This document shows positions 1 to 9,536 of a stretch of 64,000 nt of DNA, piece by piece; the stretch's first letter is position 1; the number at the start of each line of letters is the position of its first letter. This DNA is from Paenibacillus cookii. Its GTDB lineage: Bacteria > Bacillota > Bacilli > Paenibacillales > Paenibacillaceae. The translations under genes were made by a program, and so were the position numbers. Location of the stretch: positions 124,001 to 188,000 of the forward strand of contig NZ_BORW01000006.1 of assembly GCF_018333375.1 (NCBI RefSeq), in the 5' to 3' direction. The notes beneath the pieces were generated by a model, which did no database searches, was not told the DNA's origin, and saw only the letters and a list, made by a program, of their open reading frames with translations.

Positions 1-145
1 CGTCGGGACGCCGGTCGGCGGGATCGATGCGGTGAAATACGGTTTGATGGACGAGGTCGGCGGCATCGGGCAAGCGATCATGAAGCTGAACCAGTTGATC
101 GACGAACGCAAGCGGGCCGGCGAAACGGAGGGGATCACGCAATGA
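1..145 (+). CDS. tepA: TepA/ClpP-like protease, C-terminal end only
   Basis: Only the last 47 or so codons are in the window; the frame runs from base 2 and stops with TGA at 143-145. The visible tail contains a [21 protein letters not shown] stretch followed by a charged helix, as in the C-terminus of ClpP-fold serine proteases of the TepA (translocation-enhancing) type. The catalytic Ser/His/Asp lie upstream and are not visible. The stop overlaps the next start (ATGA), so the two genes are probably translationally coupled. The assignment rests mainly on the tepA-ylzJ-spoIIIE order known from Bacillus subtilis. Confidence 0.7.
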   Translation, partial: VGTPVGGIDAVKYGLMDEVGGIGQAIMKLNQLIDERKRAGETEGITQ

Positions 146-360
146 CGCTCCATACCGTCATGCCGCTGGAAGCCGTTTGGGAAAAGCAAGGGGAAGAAAC
201 GACGACGACGGAAGTGCGGTTTAAAGGGATTTTGATGGAAGTGAAGCCCCTGGATCATAACCAGGTGCAAATCGTCCGTTTGTTGGACGGGCCGCTGGAT
301 TCCTATTTGAATCCGTCATATTCCCCCGGACAGATTATCCGTTATGTCCCGGCAACATAA
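142..360 (+). CDS. ylzJ: YlzJ-like small protein
   Basis: A 72-residue soluble protein with no signal peptide or membrane segment, starting at the ATG that overlaps the tepA stop. Length and position between tepA and spoIIIE match the YlzJ family, for which no function is known. The sequence is acidic to neutral with a beta-rich look (alternating V/I/L and polar residues) and a conserved-looking C-terminal part rich in P, G and Y. It is probably cotranscribed with tepA. Confidence 0.85.
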   Translation: MTLHTVMPLEAVWEKQGEETTTTEVRFKGILMEVKPLDHNQVQIVRLLDGPLDSYLNPSYSPGQIIRYVPAT

Positions 361-437
361 AGCGAAATTTGCGAAAAACAGAACATAGGTGCCCACCGGG
401 ATTATATGGTATAATGGGGTTCCGGGGGTGACATTTC

Positions 438-3092
438 TTGGCTAAACGGAGAAAAAAGAAGAAGGCCTTGCTGACCAATGTTCTGAAATACGAAATATAC
501 GGCATCATATTGATCACCCTATCCGTCATTGCCCTGTCCGGCGAAGCGGCGGTAGGGTGGTCTTTATCTAAAATGTTCGGCCTAGTGCTTGGACGGTTTT
601 ATTTTGTCATTCCTTTAATCGGCATTTATGTGGGGCTCAGCGTCATGATTCAGCGAAAATGGCCCAACCGGTGGAGCACCCGCAAAAGCGGGATCGTTTT
701 GCTTGTGCTGGCGTTGACGCTCATGAGCAGCGTCGCCTCGCTCGAGAAGAAGCTGTCCCATGTTCCCGGCCTGAGCGCCGGACATATCATTGCCCAAATA
801 CATAATGATTTGGACGGCTCGCTGTTGTCGTCCGCAGGCTCCAAAGAACGTTCCATGCTGAACAAGGATATTAGCGGAGGGTACGCCGGTGCGCTCCAAT
901 ACGCCGTTTTGTTTTGGCTGTTCGGCAATACGGGAACGAAGCTGATGCTCATCGTCATGTTCATTATCAGCTTCATGCTGATCACGAACCTGTCGTACGT
1001 CGACCTGATGCGGATCTTGCGCAAACGAATGGTTCAAGCGGGAAGCAACGTGCAAAAACGGATAGCGGCACAAAAACCGCAAGCCGTCGCGTCTTCCGCC
1101 AAACCGTCGCGAAAACGGGGGCATGCCCCGCTGCCGGATGAGGATGAGGAGGACGATCTCGACGATTTCGTCGAGCCGAAGCCGAAGAGGTCCGCGCCGG
1201 TGTTTTTCCAGCTTTTTGGCAACAAAATCGGCAAACCTGCTGCAGAGGGGGCGGCTCCGGAACCGGACGAGGATCTGGACGGAAGCGACATATTGGAGCC
1301 TGTAGACAGGCATTCCAGCCGCGCGGCAAAGCTGATTTACGATGATGTGCCGGAGTATGGCGGAATCGATGCGGAGCCCGAACCGTGGAATCGCGGAGAA
1401 GCGGAAACGTCATCGCCCATCATCCGCGACTTCTTCGAGCAGGTGAAATCCGAAGGGAGCTTGGAGGAAGAGGATTGGGAGGAACATGAACCCGTGCCGG
1501 ACGGTGGCGTACAAGCCGTTTCGGATGAAAGCGGACATGAAGGCCTGCAGCCGATCCCATCTTCCCCTGAAACGGGCGGGGAAGCCGCAGAGGAACATGG
1601 CCAAGGGCCGGCCGGTGAAGAGGCGGCAGAACCGCTTGAGACGAAACCGCCCGCCCCGCCGCCGAAGCCGTACAAGCTTCCGCCGTTCCGTTTGTTGGCC
1701 AAACCGCATAACGGCGGCAAAGCCGGGGACCAGAACGACTATATGCAAACGGCCCGCAAGCTGGAGGCGACGCTCGAGAGCTTCGGCGTTCGGGCCAAGG
1801 TGCTTGAAGTCGTGCGCGGCCCGGCGGTGACGCGTTACGAGATCCAGCCGGATATCGGCGTCAAGGTCAGCCGGATCGTCAGCCTGACCGACGATATCGC
1901 GCTGGCGCTGGCGGCGAAGGACATTCGGATGGAAGCGCCGATTCCGGGCAAATCGGCCATCGGCATCGAGGTGCCGAATAACGAGGTGTCTCTGGTTACG
2001 ATGCGGGAAGTCATGGAAACGCCGGTGTTCCAGGACGCCCAGTCCAAGCTGTCCATTGCGTTCGGCAGGGACATTTCCGGGCAGACGATCGTCGGCAATC
2101 TTGCGAAAATGCCCCATTTGCTGGTCGCGGGCGCGACCGGCTCGGGGAAATCGGTCTGCATCAACGGCATTATTACGAGCATTTTGTATAAAGCCAAACC
2201 GGATGAGGTCAAATTCCTGATGGTCGATCCGAAGATGGTTGAACTGAACGTGTACAACGGCATTCCGCATTTGATGGCTCCGGTGGTGACGGATCCGAAG
2301 CGGGCTTCGCTCGCCCTGAAAAAAATCGTCGTCGAAATGGAGAAACGGTACGAGCTGTTTTCCAAATCCGGCACCCGGAACATCGAAGGTTACAACAATC
2401 TGATGAAAGACAACTTGCCGGCCGTGCTTCCTTACATCGTGGTCATCGTGGACGAGCTCGCGGACCTTATGATGGTGGCGGCGCATGACGTCGAAGAAGC
2501 GATCACAAGGCTTGCGCAAATGGCGCGCGCCGCCGGCATCCACCTGATCATCGCCACCCAGCGGCCTTCGGTGGACGTCATCACGGGGGTCATCAAGGCC
2601 AACATTCCTTCGCGGATTGCCTTCGGCGTTTCTTCCCAGGTGGATTCGCGGACGATCCTCGACATGGCCGGGGCGGAAAAGCTGCTGGGCCGGGGCGATA
2701 TGCTGTTCATGCCGATGGGGTCTTCGAAACCGATTCGCGTCCAAGGCGCTTTTATGACCGACCAGGAAGTGGAAACGATCGTCAATTACGTGCGCGAGCA
2801 GGGCGAAGCCCAATATGACGAATCGATCGTCCCCGAAGTGGATGAGTCGCAGCCCGAAGCGGACGAAGAGCTGGACGAGCTGTACGATCAGGCGGTGCAA
2901 ATCGTGCTCGAGGCCAAGCAGGCTTCGGTATCGCTGCTGCAGCGCAGAATGAGGGTCGGGTATACGCGTGCGGCCCGCTTGATCGATTCCATGGAAGCCC
3001 GGGGCATTATCGGCCCTTATGAAGGAAGCAAACCACGCGAGGTCCTCGTGTCGCTGGAGCAGTATCAGCAGCAAAACCGGATCAGTTCATAA
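438..3092 (+). CDS. spoIIIE: DNA translocase FtsK/SpoIIIE
   Basis: An 884-residue membrane-anchored DNA pump that moves chromosomal DNA through the division or sporulation septum. It starts at TTG 438 behind GGGGGTGA. The N-terminus has a lysine/arginine-rich cytoplasmic tip followed by about four membrane segments (residues 20-200). A long acidic, proline-rich linker spans roughly 210-430. The motor carries Walker A GATGSGKS (565-572) and Walker B ending near D672. The last 65 residues form the winged-helix gamma domain that reads SRS/KOPS-like sequences. It is longer than the 787-residue B. subtilis SpoIIIE, mostly in the linker. A strong terminator follows. Confidence 0.97.
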   Translation: MAKRRKKKKALLTNVLKYEIYGIILITLSVIALSGEAAVGWSLSKMFGLVLGRFYFVIPLIGIYVGLSVMIQRKWPNRWSTRKSGIVLLVLALTLMSSVASLEKKLSHVPGLSAGHIIAQIHNDLDGSLLSSAGSKERSMLNKDISGGYAGALQYAVLFWLFGNTGTKLMLIVMFIISFMLITNLSYVDLMRILRKRMVQAGSNVQKRIAAQKPQAVASSAKPSRKRGHAPLPDEDEEDDLDDFVEPKPKRSAPVFFQLFGNKIGKPAAEGAAPEPDEDLDGSDILEPVDRHSSRAAKLIYDDVPEYGGIDAEPEPWNRGEAETSSPIIRDFFEQVKSEGSLEEEDWEEHEPVPDGGVQAVSDESGHEGLQPIPSSPETGGEAAEEHGQGPAGEEAAEPLETKPPAPPPKPYKLPPFRLLAKPHNGGKAGDQNDYMQTARKLEATLESFGVRAKVLEVVRGPAVTRYEIQPDIGVKVSRIVSLTDDIALALAAKDIRMEAPIPGKSAIGIEVPNNEVSLVTMREVMETPVFQDAQSKLSIAFGRDISGQTIVGNLAKMPHLLVAGATGSGKSVCINGIITSILYKAKPDEVKFLMVDPKMVELNVYNGIPHLMAPVVTDPKRASLALKKIVVEMEKRYELFSKSGTRNIEGYNNLMKDNLPAVLPYIVVIVDELADLMMVAAHDVEEAITRLAQMARAAGIHLIIATQRPSVDVITGVIKANIPSRIAFGVSSQVDSRTILDMAGAEKLLGRGDMLFMPMGSSKPIRVQGAFMTDQEVETIVNYVREQGEAQYDESIVPEVDESQPEADEELDELYDQAVQIVLEAKQASVSLLQRRMRVGYTRAARLIDSMEARGIIGPYEGSKPREVLVSLEQYQQQNRISS

Positions 3093-3116
3093 AGAGCCGG
3101 CGAGTCTTCCGTAAAC

Positions 3117-3165
3117 AAAAAAACGTGCCGCTGCGGTTTCATACCGCGGCAGCACGTTTTTTCTT
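3117..3165. terminator. Bidirectional terminator, spoIIIE / aldo-keto reductase
   Basis: A GC-rich hairpin with ACGTGC and GCGGT/ACCGC arms around a TTCAT loop is preceded by a run of A and followed by a run of T. It can end transcription from spoIIIE on the plus strand and from the convergent aldo/keto reductase on the minus strand. Confidence 0.85.
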
Positions 3166-3201
3166 TTTTATACAGTACCCGATCCATCATCCCTTTTGGG
3201 C

Positions 3202-4044
3202 TTAAAAATCGAAGTTGTCCGGGTCCGGGCCGACCCGGCGGTTTTGGTTCAGGGCGTCGATTTTTTCCATATCCTCAGGCGAAAGCTCAAAGTCGAAAAT
3301 CGAAGCATTTTCGATGATGCGATGTTCCTTGATCGATTTCGGAATCGTTACGACGCCTTTTTGCAGATCCCAGCGCAAAATCGTTTGAGCGACGGATTTG
3401 TTATGCTTCGCGGCAATCTCTTGAAGCACAGGCTGGTTTAACAGTTCGCCCTGCATGAGCGGCGACCAGGCTTCGAGCTGAATGCCCTGCTCTTTCGTAA
3501 AGGTCAACAGCTCGTTTTGGGCCAGGTAAGGATGGAATTCCACCTGGTCGACCATCGGCTTGATTTCTGCGGTGGACAGCAGATCCTGCAGATGGTGAAC
3601 ATGGAAGTTGCTGACGCCGATCGCCCGGACGCGCCCGTCCTTATACAGCTTTTCCAGGGCTCTCCACGTGTCTTTATACTTGCCTGCAACCGGCCAGTGA
3701 ATAAGGTACAGGTCAAGCACGTCCAGACCGAGTTTGGATAAGCTTGCGTCAAAGGCAGCCAACGTTTCGTCGTAGCCTTGGTCCTGATTCCATACCTTGG
3801 AGGTTACGAACAGTTCTTCCCTGGCGATCCCGTTTTCCGCCAACGCTTCGCGGATGGCTTGGCCGACGCCGCTTTCGTTCCCGTAAATGGCCGCCGTGTC
3901 GATGCTGCGGTATCCGTGTTTGATGGCGGCTTTTACCGCCGCGATCAGATCCGCGCCTTCCTCCACTTTAAATACGCCGAGGCCAAGCCAAGGCATGTCT
4001 ACTCCGTTAGCAAGCTTTGTCGTGCTTTGCAGATGCAATGTCAT
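3202..4044 (-). CDS. Aldo/keto reductase (2,5-diketo-gluconate reductase-like)
   Basis: A 280-residue cytosolic NADPH-dependent carbonyl reductase of the AKR5/YtbE-YvgN type. The start is ATG 4044, behind GAGGAGGATCAC; an in-frame ATG 30 bases upstream lacks a good site. Visible family features are the N-terminal barrel strand with GVDMPWLGLG, the active-site Asp/Tyr region DTAAIYGNE, the catalytic Lys in TSKVWN, the His in LYLIHWP, and the cofactor-binding GVVTIPKS and HRIIENASIFDFEL near the C-terminus. It overlaps the end of the upstream MFS gene by 38 bases, so the two are coupled in one operon. The true substrate is unknown; small aldehydes such as methylglyoxal are likely. Confidence 0.93.
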   Translation of the reverse strand: MTLHLQSTTKLANGVDMPWLGLGVFKVEEGADLIAAVKAAIKHGYRSIDTAAIYGNESGVGQAIREALAENGIAREELFVTSKVWNQDQGYDETLAAFDASLSKLGLDVLDLYLIHWPVAGKYKDTWRALEKLYKDGRVRAIGVSNFHVHHLQDLLSTAEIKPMVDQVEFHPYLAQNELLTFTKEQGIQLEAWSPLMQGELLNQPVLQEIAAKHNKSVAQTILRWDLQKGVVTIPKSIKEHRIIENASIFDFELSPEDMEKIDALNQNRRVGPDPDNFDF

Positions 4045-5272
4045 GATGTGATCCTCCTCGAATTGATCTTTCATTATTGTGCGTTAAAACGCTTGTTTCT
4101 TTTCTTTGCAAAATATAACTCCATCCGGTAAGAATAACGGCGGCCGCAACCATCACGGCACCGACCCAGCCCGTATGGACAAGGCCGAGCGAATCCGTTA
4201 CCCGTCCGCCCAAATAAGCGCCAAGCGCGATTCCGGCGTTAAACGCGGCGATATTGATCGCCGAGGCGACGTCCACCGCTTTCGGCACATACCGTTCGGC
4301 AAGCGTCAGCACATACGACTGCAAGCCGGGTACGTTCATGAATGCAAGCAGGCCCATCAGGAAGACGGTGATCAACGCCGCGATTTTGAACGGCGCCGTA
4401 AAGGTAAGCAGCAGCAGAACCGCAGCCTGCAGAATAAACATGACAAGCAGCGCCGACAACGGATTGCGGTTGGCCGCTTTCCCGCCGACCATGTTGCCGA
4501 TGGCGATGGCGATGCCGTACACCAGCAGAATGAGCGCCGTCGTGGATTCCGCGAACCCTGTTATTTGGTGAAGCAGTGGGGATAAATAAGTGAAGACCGC
4601 AAAAGTCCCCCCGTATCCCAGGGCCGTAATCAGAAAAGCCAGCAGCAATCTTCCGTTGGCAAACAGTTTGAGCTGCTCGCGGACCGGCGTCTTGACGCCC
4701 TTCCGAAGATGCGAAGGGACCAGCACGAGGTTAGCGAGCAACGCGACCAAGCCGACCGCGGCGATGGAGATGAACGCGGCCCGCCATCCCAGCTGCTGGC
4801 CGAGAAACGTCCCGAGCGGCACGCCGGTGACGGTGGCGATGGTCAAGCCGGAAAAAAGAATGGCAATCGCGCTGGCGCGGCGATTTTCCGGAACGATGTC
4901 GGCGGCGATCGTCGTGCCGATGGACATGAACACGCCATGGGCCAGCGCGGAGATGATCCGCCCCGCCAGCAGCATGACGATTCCGTTTGCCAATGCGGCC
5001 ATGCTGTTGCCCGCGATAAACACGAGCATGATACCGATCAAAAGCTTTTTGCGCGACATCTTTATGGTCATCGAAGTCAGCACCGGCGCGCCGAAGGTGA
5101 CTCCGAGGGCATACAACGTTACGGTCAAACCGGTCAGCGTAAGCGAAATATGGAGATCCTCCGCAATCAAGGGCAGCAGGCCTACGCTGATGAATTCAGT
5201 CGTTCCGATGGCAAATGCGCTGATGGCTAAAGCCAGAAGCGCAAATATGCTTTTTTTGTTTTCTTGTGGCAT
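4007..5272 (-). CDS. MFS transporter, DHA1 family (AraJ/YdhP-like exporter)
   Basis: A 421-residue, 12-helix major facilitator protein of the inner membrane, probably a proton-coupled drug or metabolite exporter. The start ATG 5272 follows AGGAGTGAAAAGA; an ATG 24 bases upstream has no site. The second helix begins FAIGTTEFISVGLLP, a signature of the AraJ/NepI/YdhP branch. The loop 2-3 region (MSRKKLLIG) and the helix 5 motif (GVPLGTFLGQQLGWRAAF) are present. It is followed directly by an aldo/keto reductase and is divergent from an HxlR regulator. That layout suggests export plus reduction of a toxic compound under control of the regulator. Confidence 0.93.
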   Translation of the reverse strand: MPQENKKSIFALLALAISAFAIGTTEFISVGLLPLIAEDLHISLTLTGLTVTLYALGVTFGAPVLTSMTIKMSRKKLLIGIMLVFIAGNSMAALANGIVMLLAGRIISALAHGVFMSIGTTIAADIVPENRRASAIAILFSGLTIATVTGVPLGTFLGQQLGWRAAFISIAAVGLVALLANLVLVPSHLRKGVKTPVREQLKLFANGRLLLAFLITALGYGGTFAVFTYLSPLLHQITGFAESTTALILLVYGIAIAIGNMVGGKAANRNPLSALLVMFILQAAVLLLLTFTAPFKIAALITVFLMGLLAFMNVPGLQSYVLTLAERYVPKAVDVASAINIAAFNAGIALGAYLGGRVTDSLGLVHTGWVGAVMVAAAVILTGWSYILQRKETSVLTHNNERSIRGGSHHDIASAKHDKAC

Positions 5273-5341
5273 TCTTTTCACTCCTGTTCTAGTCATCCCG
5301 GCCGGTATATGCTATTATGAATCGGCAGTGATCATTTGAAC

Positions 5342-5369
5342 AGTACGTACTTCAAAGTGCTATAGGTAC
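5342..5369. promoter_or_regulatory. Candidate HxlR operator in the divergent MFS/hxlR spacer
   Basis: The 132-base spacer between the divergent genes contains the palindrome AGTACGTACT (5342-5351) and a second GGTACT half site (5364-5369). HxlR-family proteins bind GTAC-type repeats in their own divergent control regions. Position and symmetry support an operator; binding itself is inferred. Confidence 0.5.
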
Positions 5370-5405
5370 TAAAAAGTTCCCATGATGAAACGGAGGGAGG
5401 ACCTT

Positions 5406-5780
5406 ATGAAAAAATACAACATTTCCGTGGAAGCAACGCTCGAAGTCATCGGGGGGAAATGGAAATGCGTCATTTTATGCCATTTGACCCACGGCAAGAA
5501 GCGTACGAGCGATCTGCGCAGGCTCATGCCGGGCATCACCCAAAAAATGTTGACCCAACAGCTCCGGGAACTGGAGGAGGACGGGATCGTGAACCGCATC
5601 GTATATAATCAGGTCCCGCCAAAAGTCGAATACGAGCTCACCGAATACGGCTGGAGCTTGAAAAACATATTGGATTCCCTATGCTCTTGGGGGGAACAGC
5701 ATATTATTCGCGAATACGGCGACAAATTTCTGGTTCTTGAGGATAACGTTTTGAACAGACCCGGGGAACCCGTCACGTAA
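5406..5780 (+). CDS. HxlR-family winged-helix transcriptional regulator
   Basis: A 124-residue MarR-like dimeric DNA-binding protein. ATG 5406 is chosen because GGAGGGAGGA lies just upstream; an upstream ATG pair at 5382 would be too close to no site. The family hallmark VIGGKWKCVILCHL opens the winged helix, followed by the recognition helix region LRRLMPGITQKMLTQQLREL and the wing DGIVNRIVYNQVPPKVEYELTE. Two or three cysteines (for example in KWKC and LCSW) could sense electrophiles, as HxlR and YodB do. It is divergent from the MFS exporter/AKR pair, its probable target. Confidence 0.93.
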   Translation: MKKYNISVEATLEVIGGKWKCVILCHLTHGKKRTSDLRRLMPGITQKMLTQQLRELEEDGIVNRIVYNQVPPKVEYELTEYGWSLKNILDSLCSWGEQHIIREYGDKFLVLEDNVLNRPGEPVT

Positions 5781-5820
5781 CCAAAAAAGCAAACGCGAAT
5801 GGCCTTAAGAAAAACCGATT

Positions 5821-5862
5821 GGCGGCCGCAGTACATTCCAATGTATTGCCGGCCGCCTTTTT
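5821..5862 (+). terminator. Terminator after hxlR
   Basis: GGCGGCCGCAGTACATT and AATGTATTGCCGGCCGCC form a long near-perfect stem with a two-base loop followed by TTTTT. Confidence 0.85.
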
Positions 5863-5920
5863 GCGTTGGAACGGCTTGAACGTAAATGCCCTGACGGTTT
5901 ACATCCTTTCTTTTGCAATG

Positions 5921-5951
5921 TGCATAGTTCATGGTGGCTCTTGTCATAATA
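5921..5951 (+). promoter_or_regulatory. Sigma-G-like promoter of sleB
   Basis: TGCATA (5921-5926), an 18-base spacer and CATAATA (5945-5951) each differ from the forespore sigma-G consensus (TGAATA / CATACTA) by one base. It lies about 50 bases before the sleB start, fitting the known forespore expression of sleB in Bacillus. Confidence 0.6.
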
Positions 5952-5999
5952 ACCGTAGCCATCCTAGTCAAACTCACAAGAGAAAGGTAGAGCTGCGAA

Positions 6000-6815
6000 A
6001 TGAAAAAAAAGAAATTGTGGATCATGTCAGGACTTCTGGTCCTTTTGTCAGCGGCGGTTATTGCCGGGGCGCAGCCTCTGATGGGGGACCGGGCCGCATC
6101 CGATAAAACGAAACCCGTTCCCGAAGAGGCGGTACCTACGTTCGGAACGACGGTGCTGAAATACGGATCCTCCGGCCAGGATATTTACGAGCTGCAGGGA
6201 CGCTTGAAATTTCTCGGTTTCTATAACGGCAAAATCGACGGCCAGTTCGGCTGGGCGACGTTAAAATCCGTCAAATGGTTCCAATCCGAATTCGGCATGG
6301 AGGTCGACGGCACGGTCGGCGCCAAAACGAAGCTGAAGCTGTACAATGCGACGAAAGATTGGAGACCGTCCGAAACGGCTGCCGGTAAAAGCGAAGCGCC
6401 CGCAAACGACACCGGCGGCAACAAATCCGAACCTCTCGCTTCCGCCAACACGATGGGATTGTCCGAAAACGACCTGAAGATCATGGCCAACGCGGTGTAC
6501 GGCGAATCCCGGGGCGAACCTTTCGAAGGGCAAGTGGCGGTCGCGGCGGTCATTTTGAACCGCGTGAAGTCCCCGAGCTTCCCGAATACCGTGCACGGCG
6601 TCATCTTCCAGCCCGGCGCGTTTACGGCGGTAGCCGACGGACAAATTTGGCTCACGCCGAACGAAGTGGCGCGCAAAGCTGTCCAGCAGGCCTTGAACGG
6701 ATGGGATCCGACGGGAGGATGCCTGTATTATTTCAACCCGAAAACAGCGACCTCGAAGTGGATCTGGTCCCGTCCGCAGGTTAAAACCATCGGACAACAT
6801 ATCTTCTGCATGTAG
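6000..6815 (+). CDS. sleB: Spore cortex-lytic enzyme SleB
   Basis: A 271-residue secreted lytic transglycosylase that degrades muramic-lactam cortex during germination. An N-terminal KKKK tip and hydrophobic segment (residues 6-25) form a signal peptide ending near AGA. A peptidoglycan-binding domain covers about 45-108 (LKYGSSGQDIYELQGRLKFLG, then DGTVGAKTK). After a Pro/Ala/Asn linker, the SleB/CwlJ catalytic domain fills about 150-271, with the expected catalytic Glu in NAVYGESRGE and the GGCLYYFNP core. The partner ypeB, which normally follows sleB, is not here; the next gene is ymfF. The promoter looks sigma-G dependent. Confidence 0.93.
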   Translation: MKKKKLWIMSGLLVLLSAAVIAGAQPLMGDRAASDKTKPVPEEAVPTFGTTVLKYGSSGQDIYELQGRLKFLGFYNGKIDGQFGWATLKSVKWFQSEFGMEVDGTVGAKTKLKLYNATKDWRPSETAAGKSEAPANDTGGNKSEPLASANTMGLSENDLKIMANAVYGESRGEPFEGQVAVAAVILNRVKSPSFPNTVHGVIFQPGAFTAVADGQIWLTPNEVARKAVQQALNGWDPTGGCLYYFNPKTATSKWIWSRPQVKTIGQHIFCM

Positions 6816-6837
6816 GCCGTTTTGCCGCCCAGAAAAC

Positions 6838-6870
6838 AGCAACCGGAGGGTTTGTCTTCGGTTGCTTCTT
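6838..6870 (+). terminator. Weak terminator after sleB
   Basis: AGCAACCG and CGGTTGCT form an 8-base-pair stem with a 13-base loop, followed by TCTTC. The U-tract is poor, so termination is probably incomplete. Confidence 0.5.
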
Positions 6871-6948
6871 CACTTTGGGATGGTATAGAATGGAACATAT
6901 TCATATTTGTATCGACAGACAAATTCATGGCTAAAGGAGTTTTGGACC

Positions 6949-8229
6949 TTGAATAAAACAGCATTCCAACATGGAAACGCAGGCAGAATGCGGATTCACG
7001 TTTTGCCGTCGAAACGCTTTAAAACGTTCGCCATCTCGCTTTACGCGGGCATCCCGCTCGCGGAGGAGACGGTAACGGGAACGGCCTTGACTCCGTTCGT
7101 GCTGAGACGGGGAACCGCTTCCTACCCGGAAACGCGGCAAATCCGCGAACAGCTGGAGCAAATGTACGGTGCCGGTTTCGGTTTTGACGTATATAAAAGA
7201 GGAAATTATCAGATCGTCCAGTTCCGCATGGACACGATCAACGATTCGTTCGTGAAAAGCCAGGAAAGCCTGCTGGAATCCTCCTTCGCTTTTCTGGGGG
7301 AAGTGGTGACGCGCCCCGTGCTGGAAGAAGGGCGTTTCCGCGGCAGCTACGTGCAGGCCGAAAAAGAAAACGTGCGCAAAAAGATGGAAGCGATCGTCAA
7401 CGACAAAATCCGGTACGCGTCGGAACGCTGCATCGAAGAAATGTGCCGGAACGAGCCTTACCGTCTCCATCCGCTCGGACAACGCAAGGATTTGGAAGGC
7501 ATTACGCCGCAAAGCCTTTACGATGCGTACCGCCAATGGCTGGATCACGCCAGCTTGGATCTGTACGTCGTGGGAGACACGTCGCTTGAAGAAGTCGAAA
7601 AGCTGATCGGCAAACACTTCGATTTGAGCGCTGCCGCCGAGGCGTCCTATAAACAGGAGAAGTCGGTCCGCAAAGCCGACGAAGTCCGCACGGTCGTCGA
7701 AAAAATGGAAGTCAGCCAAGGCAAACTGAACATGGGGCTCCGCACGTCCGTTACATACGCCGACGACCAATACGCCGCCGCGCTGATGTACAACGGGATT
7801 TTGGGCGGGTATCCGCACTCCAAGCTGTTTATGAACGTCCGGGAAAAAGCGAGCCTGGCGTATTATGCGTCCTCCCGTTACGACGGGCACAAAGGCATCG
7901 GAACCATCCAGTCCGGCATCGAGATTCAAAATTACGAAAAGGCGCTGGAGATCATTAAAATGCAGCTGGAAGATATGCGCGCAGGCAAAATCACCGAATT
8001 GGAAATGTCCCAAACCAAAGCGATGATCCGCAACCTTCTGCTGGAGATCGACGATTCCGCCTTCGAGATGATCGCCTACGATTTCAACCGCCAATTTTCC
8101 GGCAAGGACCGGTCGCGCGCCGAGCTGCTGCAGCAGGTGGAAGCGATCCGGATCGAAGACGTGAAGGCGGCCGCGGAAACCTTTGAGCTGGATACGATCT
8201 ATTTCCTGAAGGGCCAGAAGGAGGAATAA
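6949..8229 (+). CDS. ymfF: M16-family peptidase-like protein YmfF (non-catalytic)
   Basis: A 426-residue M16 (pitrilysin-fold) protein. The TTG at 6949 is preferred over the GTG-type start 42 bases upstream because AAAGGAG sits 8 bases before it. The fold is recognisable from the RGTASYP, REQLEQMYGAG and NVREKASLAYYASSRY stretches, but the zinc motif HxxEH is absent: the corresponding position reads TPFVLRRGTASYP. It is therefore likely the inactive half of a heterodimer with YmfH, which follows after three bases and carries the motif. The same pairing occurs in AlbE/AlbF and PqqF-like systems. The substrate is unknown. Confidence 0.9.
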   Translation: MNKTAFQHGNAGRMRIHVLPSKRFKTFAISLYAGIPLAEETVTGTALTPFVLRRGTASYPETRQIREQLEQMYGAGFGFDVYKRGNYQIVQFRMDTINDSFVKSQESLLESSFAFLGEVVTRPVLEEGRFRGSYVQAEKENVRKKMEAIVNDKIRYASERCIEEMCRNEPYRLHPLGQRKDLEGITPQSLYDAYRQWLDHASLDLYVVGDTSLEEVEKLIGKHFDLSAAAEASYKQEKSVRKADEVRTVVEKMEVSQGKLNMGLRTSVTYADDQYAAALMYNGILGGYPHSKLFMNVREKASLAYYASSRYDGHKGIGTIQSGIEIQNYEKALEIIKMQLEDMRAGKITELEMSQTKAMIRNLLLEIDDSAFEMIAYDFNRQFSGKDRSRAELLQQVEAIRIEDVKAAAETFELDTIYFLKGQKEE

Positions 8230-8232
8230 ACG

Positions 8233-9513
8233 GTGGAAAAACTTCAGTTCGACAACTTGCAGGAGACGCTGTACAAGGAAGTGATGGACAACGGGCTTCA
8301 CGTGTACGTGCTGCCCAAACCCGGATTCCAAAAAACATACGCCACGTTTGCGACCAAATACGGCTCGGTCGACAACCATTTCCGCGTGGAAGGACAGGAA
8401 GAGGTTTCCGTGCCCGACGGCATCGCCCACTTCCTGGAGCATAAAATGTTCGAGGAGCCGGAGGGGGACATTTTTGCCACCTTCGCTTCCAACGGGGCAT
8501 CCGCCAACGCGTTCACCAGCTTTGACCAGACGGTATATCTTTTTTCCGCCACCGAAAACGTCAAGGCGAATCTCGAGACGCTGATCAATTTCGTGCAGCA
8601 TCCTTATTTTACGGACCAAAACGTGGAGAAGGAAAAGGGCATCATCGGCCAAGAAATCAACATGTACCTCGATAACGCGGACTGGCGCGTCTATTTCGGC
8701 CTGATCGAAGCGATGTATCAGATCCATCCGGTCCATATCGACATCGCCGGCACGGTGGAATCGATCAGCACCATTACGAAAGAAACGCTTTATACGTGCT
8801 ACAATGCTTTTTACCATCCGAGCAACATGCTGCTGTTCGTCGTGGGCGGCGTCAATCCGGAGGAAGTGTTCGAGCTTGTTCGGGCCAATCAGGCGGCTAA
8901 GGATTACAAACCGCAGGGCAAAATCGAGCGCATTTTCGAGCCGGAAAACGTGGAGGTCGCGGAAAAACGCCGCGTCGCCAAACTGGCGGTATCCATGCCG
9001 AAATGCCTGTTCGGCTTCAAGGAAAAGACGGTCGGTTTTACCGGCAGCGAGCTGCTCCGCCGCGATTTGACGACAAAGCTGATGCTCGATTTGCTGTTCG
9101 GCACAAGCACGGAGCTTTATCAAAAGCTGTATGACGAGGAGCTCATTTCGGACAGCTTTTCGCATGAGTACAACAGCTCGCCTCAGTACGCGTTTTCCGC
9201 GGTCGGCGGTGACACGCCGGATCCGGACAAATTGCTGGCGAGAGTCCGCGAGGAAGTGGACAACGTGCTGAAAAACGGGTTTAAGGAATCGGATTTCGAA
9301 CGGGCGCGGAAAAAGAAAATCGGCGGATATCTCCGCATGCTCAATTCGCCGGAAAACATCGCCCATGAATTTACCCGCTACCAGTTCCGCGGCAGCGATT
9401 TTTTCTCCGTCGTGCAAGTGTATGAGTCCATTACGCTGCAGGAAGTCAACGACCGCCTGAAGGAACACGTGGATTGGAATCAGATGGCGGTATCGATCGT
9501 GGTGAATCCTTAA
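8233..9513 (+). CDS. ymfH: M16-family zinc metallopeptidase YmfH
   Basis: A 426-residue cytosolic metallopeptidase starting at GTG 8233, behind AAGGAGGAATAAACG that overlaps the end of ymfF. The inverted zinc motif HFLEH is at residues 66-70, with the downstream Glu supplied by the EKEKGIIGQEINMY helix about 75 residues later. Both are required for M16 catalysis. The C-terminal half is the structural M16_C repeat. It is cotranscribed with the HxxEH-lacking YmfF and with the SDR ymfI, whose start overlaps this stop region. In B. subtilis the same trio sits next to the genes for EF-P modification. Confidence 0.94.
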   Translation: MEKLQFDNLQETLYKEVMDNGLHVYVLPKPGFQKTYATFATKYGSVDNHFRVEGQEEVSVPDGIAHFLEHKMFEEPEGDIFATFASNGASANAFTSFDQTVYLFSATENVKANLETLINFVQHPYFTDQNVEKEKGIIGQEINMYLDNADWRVYFGLIEAMYQIHPVHIDIAGTVESISTITKETLYTCYNAFYHPSNMLLFVVGGVNPEEVFELVRANQAAKDYKPQGKIERIFEPENVEVAEKRRVAKLAVSMPKCLFGFKEKTVGFTGSELLRRDLTTKLMLDLLFGTSTELYQKLYDEELISDSFSHEYNSSPQYAFSAVGGDTPDPDKLLARVREEVDNVLKNGFKESDFERARKKKIGGYLRMLNSPENIAHEFTRYQFRGSDFFSVVQVYESITLQEVNDRLKEHVDWNQMAVSIVVNP

Positions 9514-9536
9514 TGGAAAGTCGGGGAGAGGAGAGC

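Noticed and set aside
1410..3074. 554-codon minus-strand frame inside spoIIIE
   Set aside because: Shadow of the spoIIIE coding strand; very rich in H, R, D and F, no domain and no ribosome site.
6931..9468. 845-codon open frame on the minus strand across ymfF and ymfH
   Set aside because: It is antisense to two well-recognised M16 genes, has a His/Phe/Arg/Asp-rich shadow composition, and no ribosome site.
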